From assembly GCA_003260075.1 (NCBI GenBank), contig QLIY01000236.1, positions 111,893 through 175,892 on the forward strand: DNA of 64,000 bases, written 5' to 3'. Positions within the stretch are counted from its first letter, which is position 1. Each line of letters opens with the position of its first letter. Position numbers and translations under genes: made by a program. This stretch comes from Phallusia mammillata (lineage: Eukaryota > Chordata > Ascidiacea > Phlebobranchia > Ascidiidae). Positions 37,562 to 51,331 of this stretch are shown here, piece by piece. The notes below the pieces were generated by a model. That model was given only the letters and a program-made list of their open reading frames with translations. It was not told the origin of the DNA and did no database searches.

Positions 37562-40500
37562 ATGTTTCACTGCAGAGAAACATCGCTGTGGCAAATGGTG
37601 AACTGTAATGATCCGAAGAGCAAAGTGAAAAATCGGCGACTAGACCCAAGTCACAAATTTTCCGTTTGTGGTGACCACACGCAAGTTCGCATCATCGCGT
37701 TAAAACATGAGGCAAAGACGTGGTTTCGCGCGGCATTACGGATCGCGAATATTTTACCTTTGCCAGTGGCTGCAACTGTAGGAGAACTTCATCGTCCGAT
37801 GTTGAATCGTTATATTTAATTCCAAGATTTTTTAGAGTGTCATAGCGACTGAAATAACGCCTGCAGGAAAAAAGTGAAATATCAAGTTTATATTTAGTTT
37901 TTAAACCTTTTATAAAAAGTAAGGATTTTTTTCATTGGTTATCAACACCTTGTTTTACATACTTACTGATTTTTGAAGTTTTTGCCGTAATCGGTAAGTA
38001 CAACTCCGGGGATTTCCCTTTCTCTGAGAATGGTTTGCAGGGAGGAAGGAACCAGACCTATGTTTGATGGTTGATTTGCCACAGTTATGCTGGTTTTTGT
38101 CGAGTTTAGTTGCTGGACCATTTGGTCAATCTGGTGTCAGTTTAAATTTGGCATTAAATTGGATTTATGTGATATTGGAAACTTTTTTTCTAGTTCAAGC
38201 TGTGTGAAAGTAGGATTTACATCTAAGTCTCTTACATCTAACATTTCCTGTGCCATTATTATACATATTATCAATATATTTTATTCTTTGTAAAAAAATG
38301 TAAGGAAAATAATTGCCAGTTCATAAAAAGGTTTGGTTTCATTACTTTTAACTTTTGCTTGTTGGTAGCATGTTCAATACATTTTTTTCACACTAACATT
38401 CAAAATGTTTTTTTGCCACATATTTTTTTTGATACAACATTTGGGGGAAACAAATAAAAAATATATTTAAATCATGTAGGTGGTAACAGAATCATGAAAA
38501 CCACATCCTAGTTTGACTAATTAGATTACATTGACACAGGGTTCAGAAATACTGGTCCTAACTCCCAAGTAAAAATGACTAGTGACTCATATACATAAGT
38601 TAAGTACCTCTGTTGGGTTCTTGGAGTAAGACACAGGGTCATAATGTGCATACAGCTTATCTGCCAGGTTACCCAGCTGTCGAAATTCCACAACATTTGT
38701 GATGTTGTCGATTTTAATTGGAAAAGGTAAAGAGTTTTTCTGTACAACAAAATTGAAATGTTGCAGGTATACACTGATACAAAAATAAACAAAAATACAG
38801 AACTTACATTTTTTTCATCTTTTTCCAAAGGAAAGTTGCCATTTTTCATGTCATACAACATTCTGGTGGTCCCAAGGTTGTCAAATGCCTCCTGAAAATG
38901 TTGATTTGATTGAGTTTATCAGTTAAACACCAAAGATTCAAATCAGCTTGTGTGGTTTAGATTTAGGCTACAATTTAACATGACACCTTACCCCTTCCAA
39001 TAGTGTAAATATGATGTTTTTAGTTAGTGAAGACTTGTCTGCGCTGTTTAGATTTCCAAGCGCTTTACTCGTTGCAAGTAGAGTAATAAATCCAGTGGCC
39101 AGATCGCTGCCTGGGGATGTAAAACTTGACATGAAGCTTCGACTGTCAATCTGCAAAATATTTCAGATGTACCACAATGTATTATTGGCTCTGAAACTTC
39201 AAATAAAATGGAAAAGCATTTTAACTGTTATTGTAGTATCCGTAATATGAACAAAAATTCATAACTGGGATCTGCCCGCCTATGCAGACCAGCGAACATG
39301 CATATTCGACTTTCGAAAGCTTTATCACAGAGCCTGCATAGCTCAGTTGGCACAAGGCGAGTCTCGTAAAGACTCATTTCATGGGTTTAAATCCCACTGC
39401 AGGCTCTGTTCTTCTAGCCTATGCCTTGTCATATAATACTGCTTGGTGACCGGATTATTCGGTATTACGCCTTCTATGGGCCTGGCATACTGTAAGTTAT
39501 TGTGGTAGATTTCTGTCGGCAGTCACTTAGATGGTATACTTACTGGGGCAGTAACTAGGATTGTGCCTACTGTACTGCTTGTTGACAGCTTTTGCAAGGA
39601 TGAAACAATGTTTCGACCACCGATTGGGTCACAATATCCCTCTGTTAACAAACACAATATGAATGTGCATTTATTATGTAGAAATAATTGACCAATATGC
39701 TATCCCAAAAAGGATCATTAAACAAACAAGAAATCACATCTGTTTAATAATATATACAAAGTGTGTTATTAGCCCAGTAAGACAGTTTTTCAGAATCACC
39801 ATGATGTTGAAAATTTTTCATAAAATATGTTTATGTCATGTGCAATGCATACCTGCTGTAAGGCTGGTTTGCCAGTTTGAACGTCTGGTGCATGTTTGAC
39901 TGTCTACAGCACCAAACATTCTAGACTTCATTTGTACTGCACAGAGTGGGTATGTATCATCCTGGTTGTGTGTGTTTGTACACTGCAGGAAAAGAGGGTT
40001 TTAAATTACAAATGTTTTTTGTTCCAAAGGAACAATACCATCTGTGTTACAGTAAACCTGTTGTTTCAACTAATCAAAGTTTACATTTTTTATGACATGT
40101 TAATCATAATCATGTTTCTTTGTCACACAAATGATTTATGTCACAAGATAGTAAACACTTGCATTAATCAAGCGGTCTCGATCTGTGCTGTTTTTCAAGT
40201 AAAAGACTGGAAAAGGAATATCTTCTTCAGTTAGACCATCTCCTGTTGGATTCCATTGATTAGCTCCACTGTTGCAGTTTTGGTATTCAGAGCCCGAAGA
40301 GGAGTTGTACAAGCCTGGTGTAAATGTAACATTCTTTGTTTTTGTAGGTTGGGAAATTACAAGTGACGGAATGAGTACCCGGTACTCGCTATTGAATTTA
40401 GTGCAGTGCTTGTCAACCTTTTTTGAAACTGTACACCCTTTTAACGGGGGGGGGGGTCCGGTACTCGCTATTGAATTTAGTGCTATCGATACTCGGGCTC

Positions 40501-42247
40501 TGTACCAAAATATTTTACCTCAGTTTTCGATACCAACATTCGATACAGAAGGCCGGTTTTCACGATAAGAATACAGACCACTTTTTGCCCATATTTGTAT
40601 TGGACAGCACAAGCCTGGAGTAAAGAAGGCATTCTTTAATTTTGTGTGCCAAGGTTGGGAAACTATACGTTCTTGTTTTAACTGTACTTTTCTTAAGCAT
40701 TGATTTTATTTACACTTGTAGAACCACATAAATTTGTTCATTGTTAAAATATGATAGATCTGTACAGTCAAACAGCACCAAACTACTGATCATAGCAATT
40801 GAGTAGGAAGCAAGTCTACAAAAGATAGCATCCAACCAAGGTAAAAGTTACAGTGCAAAACTTTTAGACTAAAACCATTTTTTCGGTCAAACACCAAAAA
40901 TAAGACAAAAAACATTTGTTTTGTATGCATATATTATGTTTAATTCTTTTAAGGTATTTTTATCTAAAAAAACATTTGCCTTCAATAAGTGGACACACAG
41001 TTACATTAGCTCACCAAATCTATTTCCAGGGCATGAAAGTTCGGGAGACCAAGGTTGTACTATAAAGTTGTCAGGTTCATACACAATCACACCTTGAACT
41101 TTCCCACTAGCTTTGAACCTTTGCACAATACTCCTAAATTCAAAAGTAAAATGAGGAAAAAATATTGGCCAAACTACAGGCCCTTGTGTAGCCAGATGAT
41201 CGTGGGTGAGGTATAAGGTAAAAATAAGCTTATTTTTTAACTGTGAAAAATGTTTTTGGTATTTTTTCAATAACATATGTTTTGTACATAAAATACAACA
41301 AGATAGAGGAAGAACAGAAATAGCGAAATTTAAGCATTAATTGTTCCTTTTCCAGCAGTACAACATCATTTTAACGATACAAACATGCATAAAAGAACAA
41401 TAAGTTATTCAGACACCAAGGAAATGAAAAGTACATAATATTTTAGGGTTTGCTACCCCAATCTTGTTTAAAACTTGGTTTTAACTTACTTTCCAAAAAA
41501 ACTTGCATCAACTAGAGTCACATAAGATTTGAGATATCCTTTGTTAAAAAAATCTTCTTTTGTTTTTTGACTGTCTATAATATGAAGCACGCCAACATTT
41601 CCAGCATTTGTAGCTGAAAAAAACACCAAGTTGTATAACCCAGTAAACTAAGCACAAAAGTGTAACAATTTCTTACATATGTTTGTAAAATTGAAAAGGA
41701 ACAAGTTTAATATAAGACAGTTACACATGGAGTAGCATGGAAAAAATACATTTTGTCTTGGTATTTAAATTTGACTCTGGCAAATTAAGAGTGATGTAAC
41801 ACGCTAATACAGTCACTTCACACTTGCTACAATATTCTTAGTTTATGAACAATAAGGTTTGAAATATGAAGGGGGGTTTATAAATTGACCAGATTACATT
41901 TCTACTTACATTGGCAACCAATTTGATGAGAACCATTTAACAGGCGGACACATTTATCATAATGAGTTTCATCAAAATCTGTGTAAGTCAGTTGGTATAC
42001 AAGAGAGTTTTGGCCCAAGGAAAGTCCAAGATCTAAAGAAAAAAAGTTTGAATTGTAATCTCAATATTTGCTGGAAGCACATTAATAGTGTTTCTTTATA
42101 TCATTTAAACACATTAGTATACAACACCTAAATATTTAGTATAACTTCTATCAAAGACTTGGAATGTTAGTACGACAACTTAAAATTGAAGTATATAATA
42201 GCAAGAAACTTACTAATAATAAAACAGAAATAGGTGATTTTTTTCAT
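34903..42247 (-). CDS. NCSTN: nicastrin, gamma-secretase ectodomain subunit
   Basis: Nicastrin is the large glycosylated type I membrane subunit of gamma-secretase. Exons on the minus strand, in transcript order: 42214-42247, 41910-42032, 41490-41613, 41015-41133, 40145-40314, 39853-39961, 39544-39641, 38992-39150, 38808-38891, 38608-38739, 37977-38130, 37758-37860, 36892-37103, 36399-36528, 35891-36026, 35715-35809 and 34903-35010. The first exon gives a hydrophobic start (MKKITYFCFII) fitting a signal peptide. Family landmarks in order: KCVRLLNGSHQIGCQ, PLCAVQMKSRMFG, DSRSF, then LLEGEAFDNLGTTRMLYDM, which contains the glutamate of the family's DYIGS-type region, then LTDVATMAAGILYKLA, LWTESRW, one C-terminal transmembrane helix and a short NSKANVLF tail. 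Boundaries at 40145 and 37103 are the least certain. An acceptor sits 14 nt upstream of the ATG. Confidence 0.9.
35149..35187 (+). repeat. long poly-G tract
   Basis: 39 G inside the last nicastrin intron, with no duplicated flanks. It creates a false polyproline frame on the minus strand. Confidence 0.8.
36713..36722 (+). repeat. poly-G junction between direct copies
   Basis: 10 G between copies of about 50 bp (36663-36712 and 36724-36774), in a nicastrin intron. Confidence 0.75.
37471..37559 (+). repeat. long poly-G tract
   Basis: 89 G in a nicastrin intron. The flanks are not duplicated. The polyglycine/polyproline frames it creates are not genes. Confidence 0.8.
39332..39405 (+). tRNA. 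tRNA-like sequence, probably a pseudogene
   Basis: A 74-nt cloverleaf: acceptor GCCTGCA/TGCAGGC, A box TAGCTCAGTTGG, anticodon stem GAGTC/GACTC with loop TCGTAAA, 5-nt variable loop, and a B-box-like GGGTTTAAATCCC. By position the anticodon is GTA (Tyr), but nucleotide 33 is C instead of U. The T loop lacks the usual TTC, the T stem has an A-C mismatch and position 26 is missing. A shifted reading would give CGT (Thr). It lies inside a nicastrin intron on the opposite strand and may be a tRNA-derived repeat. Confidence 0.45.
40446..40456 (+). repeat. poly-G run with short flanking copies
   Basis: 11 G between a 27-bp repeat (40379-40405 and 40458-40484, containing ggtactcgctattgaattta). A second, more diverged pair, each with acaagcctgg and ttgggaaa, lies at about 40305-40365 and 40608-40665, suggesting a larger degraded duplication around this intron. 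Confidence 0.6.
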
Positions 42248-42261
42248 TGTTCTTTGACTTG

Positions 42262-42264
42262 CTG
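42262..42264 (-). promoter_or_regulatory. splice acceptor just upstream of the nicastrin ATG
   Basis: On the minus strand, tttcgtctccag ends here and is followed by CAAGTCAAAGAACAATG. Only about 13 nt separate the acceptor from the start codon. This fits either a 5' UTR intron or a spliced-leader trans-splice site. Confidence 0.45.
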
Positions 42265-43266
42265 GAGACGAAAGTCAAAAATCTAAAACGGAAAAGAATC
42301 TTCTGCTAATTGAAGGCTTAAATATCATGAGATAAACATAAAACGTTATAAGAAGCAACCTCTTAAAATCGAAACGATTTCCAACAATAAAATAAATAAA
42401 CACACACCGTCGCGTGTCGTTTTACGCTTGATTAAGTATGTCGCGTGTAGCGTTTTGTGACAAATCAAAAATCGCTAGAAACTTCCAGCATTTGTAAAAA
42501 AAACTTTAGTAACAATACAACAACGCTTTCAATCGACAACATTTTTTATCGTGTCTTACCACAATGTATCAATCTTATCTTACCACAAACCACTGTTCAA
42601 TGATATTGTATTTATAATATTTTGTTATGGTGGAGTAGGCAAGGCACGATCCACTAAACATTGGACACCATTTTTGAGCTACATTTCTTAATTGAACGGC
42701 GTAGTATTGTTTGACTTACCATGTACGGGTTCTGTAGAAAGACATGATGTGATGTAAGTGTTTTGAATTTCCCTACCTACTGTTGCACTGAACACTACTT
42801 ACGATTAAGTTGATCGACAACGCCAATACTTATAATTTACTAAGCGTGAATGTTCCGTTGCAACGTAAATAATAAAAAGGGTGCTATTTTCGAAAGCAAT
42901 ACCTTGAAATACAACAGATTCAAAGGAAAACAGATTTAGAAAGTGAGTTATGCTTTTGATAAACTTTGTCAGCCAAACGCCACACCAAGGGCTTGACGTT
43001 TGAAAATCCCTAAACTGCACATAGACATATAAATTAAAACACATGACGTATTTTCAGACTTCCGTGTTTAATAACATGCCTTTCGATTGGTTATTGTTAC
43101 TATGAGAGGTCAATGATTTGGCAAATGAGCTCATAGCATCCATATGTGCTTTTTGTTTACGAGTTTGTTGCAGCAGGGATACGCAATGTGGGAGCAGCCT
43201 CATCTAGGAAAGTAGTGTAATGAGGAATGTGTTTATACTTGGGATGAGACAGGGCATACTGATCTA

Positions 43267-43439
43267 CAACAAACCTCGGTTAATCGGGACCCGTTTGGAC
43301 CAAACAAATTGTCGAGATTAGGCGAACCGATGCCGATTAGTCTAAGCCCGACCACATTACAAATCGTTTGTACCTCACGTTTTGCCAGAATTAGGCCAAG
43401 ACCTGGATTAACCTAATCGTATTTAGCCGAGGTTTAGTG
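43267..43439 (+). mobile_element. pogo/Tigger-like MITE
   Basis: Ends are inverted: CTACAACAAACCTCGG on the left against the complement of CCGAGGTTTAGTGTAG on the right, with two mismatches, and a TA lies at each border. The inner text (gtttggaccaaac, gattaggcgaa, accacattacaaatcgtttg) recurs in inverted orientation at 55781-55971. The flanks also hold a rough direct repeat (43221 and 43449). Confidence 0.65.
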
Positions 43440-44551
43440 TAGTGCATATAGAAATGTGTTTATGTTTGGCATGAGACACAGCTAACGGACATATCCGATT
43501 GGTTTTGAAAACCAGTAACTTAAATGATTGAATTATTTAGCTATGCGTCAAGCAGACCTCGCGGGCTACATGGCAAACAAAAATGACTCTCTATATTAAG
43601 GACAGGTTGTCAGGTTTAAATTTTATTGTTTTGCTCAATAAACATGGAATCAATTTAGTTTTATAGGGAAAGCAATAATCCAACCTTTCACAGAGTTGCG
43701 TATGCGCCTCAACCGCTAACGTTTTGTTGATTCGAAAGTCGTGTAATGAATTACTATATGCTAGTCAACCCTATCATCAGGTCATCTTTCGAGGTTCGCA
43801 CAAAGTTTAAAGGAAGTTTGGTACAAGTTAAAAAGATGAAGTACTAAACGGTTTCTAATACCCCGAGGCTGCCGGCTTATTTAAGCTATTACTTCCTTGT
43901 GTTGTGTTATAGCATTGGAATATGTCGCAACAACTTACAAACAACATTCCGTTAAACAGAAAAACAACAACATAGTTCTGAATTACAATCCTCTCAAAAA
44001 ACTTCACAAAATAAATTAAATTTGGTTTTCAACAAATTGACTTTTGGTATATGTTTATGTTTAATTCGATTCAACTTTGAAAATAAGGTTCGCAATTGCT
44101 TACTTGCATCTAAACAGTTTTACATGTCAAATTAGATGTTTAAAATCATAAACACGCCGCAGGTCGCCTAAATTCTGTTCAAAGGACAGCATACAAACAG
44201 CAAACTTACAAACAACCTTTACAAAAATATACATAAATTGTAGGATTGTTTGTCATGCTTAATTACCTTCATTTTTTTGTAAACATGTAGTTTAATAATT
44301 TTGATGGACATAGTTGTTTATGAACCCCCCAAAAATATGACCTCAGTGAAAGACGTCAGACGTTATGCATCAGACGTCAATAGTTAAATTCTATTGTCTT
44401 GTCTATTTTCCATCACCGCATGTACCGAGATGCCACTATAAAGGAAATGAGTTTGGTTGGGTCTTCCACAAATTTTCCACGAATTTTGGCGATAATCCAA
44501 CTGCACTCATATTGTCCCTGTCTTCCTGTTAACTGAATATAAAGACAAATA

Positions 44552-44561
44552 GGGGGGGGGG
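44552..44561 (+). repeat. poly-G junction between direct copies
   Basis: 10 G between 334-bp copies (44218-44551 and 44562-44895) that differ at only a few bases. Each copy includes three GACGTC motifs in about 35 bp. Confidence 0.8.
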
Positions 44562-47233
44562 TTTTACAAAAATATACATAAATTGTAGGATTGTTTATCA
44601 TGCTTAATTACCTTCATTTTTTTGTAAACATGTAGTTTAATAATTTTGATGGACATAGTTGTTTATGAACCCCCCAAAAATATGACCTCAGAGAAAGACG
44701 TCAGACGTTATGCATCAGACGTCAATAGTTAAATTCTATTGTCTTGTCTATTTTCCATCACCGCATGTACCGAGATGCCACTATAAAGGAAATGAGTTTG
44801 GTTGGGTCTTCCACAAATTTTCCACGAATTTTGGCGATAATCCAACAGCACTCATATTGTCCCTGTCTTCCTGTTAACTGAATATAAAGACAAATACAGA
44901 TCCCGTGGACAAGATTATTAAATAACAGGAAAGGAATTTTGATTATTGGCAACAACTGCTTAGCCTTTGAAGGTTTTTTTCGCCGTCATTTAAATAGGAA
45001 AAAGAGGTTCAGTTTTAGATGCAGGCAAGAAAATATTAATTCATCGAGGTCAACAAGCAAGGTGTAACTTTAGTAAAATGATCGAAATTACTTTGCTTCG
45101 TTGACACACTAAACAGTTAGTTGCCAATATCATTACAACCATTATGTTCTGCCTACAACTTCGCCACAAGCGGCACTGGAGGTATAGTTTGAGGCACCGG
45201 TCAGCAAATCATGAGCCGCAATGCAAGTTTTAAGGGGCCGAGCAACACTTTCCTACTTGGGCCGCCCTGTGATCTCCGATGTAGGGCGAAAGTACGAAAG
45301 GTCACAGATACCGTTGATTTACTTATCACAAGCCCGAAAGCATAAATAGCTATAAGTATCTTAAGGCAAAAATTAAACTGGAGAAAGTCAGTTTTGGGCG
45401 TTTGTCAGTTTCAAATAGAACACAGAAGACGTTCGAATCAGAACATTTACTTTTGAAGGTAACTGATTTTGCGCATATGAGCGTTGAATTAAATTTAAGT
45501 CAACTTGGTGCAGGTAAACAGTCAACTTGGTGCGTGTAAACATTATGTACGTAACTTGCTTAAGACTACAATATGCAGCTTCCAATCAAGCAAGTATATA
45601 CTCGTGCAACTTTATCGTGATCCCAGTTGTATGTTTCCCTATTAGTGCATATTGTTACCTGGTGCACTAAAAGTCAATTTTAATGATCGTATTAAAGAGT
45701 AACGTGCGTTATGCACAAATACAGGTTTCTGAATAAAAATACGTAGTGTACTTTTGGCGAAACTAGCTTTAGGTATCAACTTTTTTCGTGAAAACTAGTT
45801 AGGAATGTTAAAGGCTGTGTAGGCCTCTTCACCACTGGATTAAAGTTATGTTGCCTTATTCTGCTTGATATATACACAAGGTGTATTATAGATATACCAC
45901 AGCAATGATTGCAAGTATTCTTTGGTGGTATGACTTTTCGTTTGTTTTCATAGGACACGCGTCATAAGAAACATCCGCTGCAGGTTTCGCACACAATAAA
46001 AACGACGTAATAAAAACGACCATATTCGTTAAGGCCATGCACGTAAGCGTGAGAATAGCAAGCTAGTATCGACTTTAATTAACTGAAAGGCAGTCGCGTT
46101 TTGTGGATCAAGTTGTTTATCACTCAATAATGTCAAATTATTATTTATAATACAGGAACTTGGGCTTGCGTTAAAGCCGACTATTGGGCAGGAACTTCGT
46201 GTTACGTTTATAAGTATTTTACATGTAACGGGCTTGAAGAGTGTTTCGTCCAGTCAATCGTGTTAGCTGTGTCGAACAATTGTTTACATAGTTCATCAGA
46301 AAAGGTGAAGCCCTGTTAATTTAGAAAACCTGCATTAAAAAGGATAAAAAATAATCTTTAGCTATATGTTTGTAGATTACAAGTTCAAATGTTTGGCATA
46401 GGTTTACCAATGTAACATTTTAAGCGCATGATTAAATAGTTCTTTATTTGGTTTGGTCTTTCTTAGCAATGGCTTCGTTCTGGTGATTTCCTGTTCGATT
46501 GATTAAGTCGTTCATATGAAGCTGTTTAAATAAAGCAATGTAAATTTAGATTACAATGAATACATGTTGTGTTAATTAGGTTGACATTTCATCTGACAGT
46601 AAACGTCGTCACATGGCAATTACTAAAGATAATCAAGAAATAGCGACAGCATATTGCAGGCTGTTTTGGATAAGACTTTACCAAACCTATGTGAAGTTTA
46701 TAAAGTAAAGTTTCTGATATTGAATGGCCCGGTATCTATAAAGGCAACAGTGAATAAAATGCGTGCGTGAGCTAAAATCTGTCGTATGCTTGTGATCCAT
46801 ATGCAGATCATTTAATGACTGTGATTTAATGAAGGTTTGGAGCCAATAGTTTTGTTACAGGCGCAAGAAAAGTCTGTACAAGTAGGATAGACATAAGAAA
46901 AGTAAAGATGCAGCACAACTTCACCACATGGTTATTTTGAATCCGTAAAAAATTCTGAAAGAGTTTTTGTTATAGGCCCTTCACAATTTGCAGGCATTTC
47001 TTGTTCCAATAACGCAAAACGGTTATAATGTTGTATGGTGCTTAAAACTAAATCATAGGTTGGCTTGAAAAGGAAGTGATACAGTGAATGTTTAATAGCC
47101 ACAGATGACTACATGCCGTTGTGCAACCGTCACCACCATATAAGAAAACAGTGATCTAATTTAACATTCTCATGATGATGACACAGTCACTGTTTATGTA
47201 GATTCATTAGTGAAAACAACAAAGGAGTCAGCT

Positions 47234-50200
47234 ATGCTGGTGGCTTTCAAAATCTACCTGTTCCTGATTCACCTAAAAATAGCATCGGGGCTCCCCGGAT
47301 CCGCGTGTTGTGCTCATCCGGCTGCGCCTTATCTAATACGCAAAGTGGATGAACGTATGAGCAGCGTGGGGAAATACGAATGTTCGACTCATAAAGGGGC
47401 TCCAAACAACCTCAGCGACACTGAACTATTCGATTTGGCGTTGACTAATATAACGGTAAGGCTATTACTAACACTTTGACGGCTACTGCGTAAGAATATT
47501 TCCTGGGATTAATGTACCACTTCAGAGTTATATTAGACTGTGATTTAAACAAGGATGCTTGAAAAACGCAACCAGAATACTGTACACACCTATAAAACTA
47601 TATAATATTATAATCAATACTCGTACTGCCAAAAAATCCATTCCATTTTAATTTCAACACCTTATATAGATGCTGTTATTGTAATTTTTTGTGGTATAGT
47701 TTTTAGAATTAACCATTTTTACAGCTAAAATAGGTTCTATCACTACCCAGTTATTTGCGTTTAATAATAAAAAACATGCTTTTGCAGGCACCCAATCTAT
47801 TCGACTGCCTATATCCGTTTCTGGTCAAGCACAACGTGAGTGTGGACACCCTGGTCGAACTCAACGTGGAAGGCAGTTTAATCCACCGAACAACTGCTCC
47901 TGGTGGCGTGCAACCCAAAGTTGTTGGACAAATCCTAAAGTCTCCTGTCTCTGTTGTGAAGCTTACACATCTCGGCTTGACCAAAGTGGATCCGGTCCTA
48001 TTTAAAGCATTTTCCGCCATTGATGAGCTTAGTCTTTCCTCAAACAACATCACAGAGCTAACTGTGACCACTTTTCAATCTCAGTCGCTCAATAAACTAG
48101 AAGTTCTAGACGTTTCGAGCAATCGAATCACACATGTCGACCCATGTTCATTTGATAATTTACTTCATCTTTTGAAGCTGACCCTTAATGACAATGCCAT
48201 CACATCGGTCTCTGCTGGAACGTTTTCAAAGTTGTCTATGCTTACCGAATTGAATCTTTCCCGCAATCGCCTCTCCGTGCTGCATTCTCCAATGTTCGAT
48301 GGACTGTCATCGCTAATAACGCTCAATATACGTGAAAATCAAATCCAAAATCTTGACCTTGAGTACCCTTACGATTGCACCGCTATATCTAACAGCTGCA
48401 ATTCCAACTGCACGCAACCGACGCAACTAAATAGCCTTGAAACATTGGATCTGAGTTCAAATCTCATAACGGAGATTTCAGATTTCTTTCAGAGTCTATG
48501 CTCGTTGCGGACATTAGATCTTTCTCAAAATCACATCAGTTCTTCAGAGATCACTGTGAGTCCGACCCTATGTACAGAGCAAGTACAAGACAACTATTCA
48601 GCTCTGATGTTTAATCTCAGCCACAACAAGCTGCAAGAGCTGCTTCCTGGAATGTTTGTGTAAGTAGGGAAAATTAATGTCAATATTTTTTATCCCTTGT
48701 CAAATGGTTTGGCATTTTCTCATTGTGTGCTATATCTCTTTGTAAACGGAGATGAGATACAAAAAGTCATTAAAAACGCAAAAATTAAGTTTTAAAAAGT
48801 ATTCTTAAGTTATGAGTAGAAAAACCTTACTTCCTTTTTTTCCAAACGGACTCATTGAAGTTTCCGCAAACAAACAACAACTCTTAACAAACTCGTTGAA
48901 ACAATCACGTTTATAGCGAAGAAAAAATCCTATATTTGCTTACAGCGCCATGCCTGCGATATCCACCTTAGATCTGAGCAACAACCGGTTGTCAAATGTG
49001 CATGCCGGAGCTTTTACTGGATCGCAGTCACTTAAGGAGCTGTTACTCAATCATAACGACCTCGAACAGTTTGCTACCGACGACTTGAGCCAGTTGGACA
49101 GCCTTGATCTCAGCGAAAACCGTTTTTCTAAAGTCTCGCTCGCTTGGGTGAAGAGCCTTGCGGACAAATACGGGTAAAGTCCCAGCACTAAAGTGTATAA
49201 TTATAAATTGTCGATAAAATGTTATGTACATCAAAATTTTATTTCGAGAGGGAACTTACTGGATTTGGGGAGAAAAAATAACCGCACTTTGGTTAACCTG
49301 TTGCTAACGTTAGAAATATGACAACGATGTTTAAACATTATGTACCTTGTGGCTTGTACAATTTATGGCGAATCATGTTTTGTACCAAAATGGGAACACA
49401 GCCGTTATTTTATTACTTCCTCTACTTTTAATTGATAGTCATAAGCAAGGGCCTGGAACATGTACTAGAAGTCAAACCGTTGACTTTTATGATGTACCTT
49501 GAAAACAAGATATACGTTAGCTTTGTGGGCCAAAACTCTGATAAATACTCAAAGGCATAACCGTTTCAGCAATTCTCGTGGTATCATTAGTGATAAGTGA
49601 TGTGAGTAAACACTACAACGTTTGCTCCTTCTACAGGTACATTTATTTGGGTGGCAATCAGTTGCAGTGTGATGAAGCCATGGCTCAACTTTTCCAGTTA
49701 GTCACTTGCAATGTAATACCAGAAGAGAAGCAGTACTCATCCAAGGCTTTAGAACAGTTGGAAGCACTAGACGAAACCCTCTCGTTAACCCGCAATGATG
49801 TTATTCTACCAGCACCTGGTCTCTGCATTCGCAGGGTGTCGAAATGTTCCAAGTTTGGAGCTAACATGAATCTATGCCTGCTGCAGTCTTATATGAAGTG
49901 GATAAAAAATGGGACTTTGCCAGACAACAAAAACGTGTTGGTGTAAGTTTATGGTCTGTAAAACTGATAAGACCATGCCTAAATATGCCAACGTATTTCG
50001 TTGCTTAATATGTGGCCCGATTGGGTGAATGTTGAGTCATCAGACTTCATCAGTTCATTAAATAAAACTACCTTACGACATGAAATATTTTTTTTACCTC
50101 TACACCCTTTTTTATTTGGCAAATCTTTGCTCAGCACACAACATTAAAGCTACTGTATACAACACCACTTCAGAATTTTAATGAACGGAAAAAAAAGATT

Positions 50201-51281
50201 TGTATTTTGGGTATTTATTTACAGGAGAATACTGACACAAATTGAGTCGTTATACCATTATGCGAGAAACGCAGTAAACAGAAACCAATCAACGGATCTT
50301 GGAAGCGTGAAAAAATACGTCGTTGATGGTAAGTCGAAAATCACTGGTTTTTATATGAATGAGTAAAGGTAGTTTGTCTTAAACTGTTTTTGTAATGATT
50401 TATTTAGAGTGATTACAGTTATTTTGCATGAATATTGGCACGTTCGTTCAAGTGAACAGGTTAGGTTTGTAAAGCTAAGCATGAAGAAATCCACAAAACG
50501 GCAAAAATGTAACCAATTACTGGTGAATTCAACTGTACAGCGAACGTTTTTCTACCTGTAGCACTAAACGAGGTTTCGTCACAAATCGAACTGAACGGTG
50601 ATTGGCTGCTCGGCTATTTGTCCAGTGACATAGTGATGGGAGCGTTTGACGTCATCCCTAAAATGAACGGCGCGATCAACTTGCCAGAGACACCCCAGCA
50701 GAGCATTGTATTTACTGTAGTGGATGATGGTGCAGCAACGTTCATAGGCGACAATACATCTCCGAGGAACTTTCTGCCGTCGGATGCTGATCTAATTGTA
50801 ACGGCTTGTGGTGTAAGTACTTTAAGGCATTCAGACTTTAAATGCTTTAAAGTGGCGATGTTTAATCTTCAATGCTTGTGAACATTCCAACTTAACGACC
50901 AGAACGAATATATATTTGATATTTTACTTTATCCCTCAAGAGCAGAAGATCTGAACTGGGGGACAATTTAGGGTTAAAAAGGAAAGCAAAGAATTCCAAC
51001 TAGGGTTAAAGCAATGGACTTTAACTGGGCTTTACTTTTATTTATTATTTTTTTGGGGGGGACAAAAACAATGCATAGAATTTCAGCTGGGGTTAGAACA
51101 CATGATTTTAACTACAGGTCAAAAAAAGCAAATTTGACGTGGTATGGGAATAAAAATAGGAAAGCATTTTTTGCCTAGTGTGATCAGTGTTTGAAAAAAC
51201 TTGGGGGTAAAAATTGCTCTCCTGGAAATTTGCCACAGGAATAAAAATTAGTAAACAAAATTAAAAGAGGAATGAGAAACT

Positions 51282-51331
<50 letters not shown>

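Larger units (their letters stand above)
42265..47201. other. intergenic region between two divergent genes
   Basis: Five kilobases between the starts of nicastrin (-) and the LRR-GPCR (+). It contains a pogo-like MITE (43267-43439) and a poly-G duplication (44218-44895). No coding exon was recognised. The short open frames at 42805-43044 and 45388-45585 (-) have no similarity or splice context. Confidence 0.55.

Noticed and set aside
37394..37649. Open frames encoding long polyproline or polyglycine
   Set aside because: They are translations of the 89-nt poly-G tract in a nicastrin intron. The same applies at 35067-35291 and 61419-61648.
38131..38258. Coding-like minus-strand stretch next to a nicastrin exon
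   Set aside because: It ends in an in-frame stop before the exon, has a poor acceptor and no counterpart in nicastrin.
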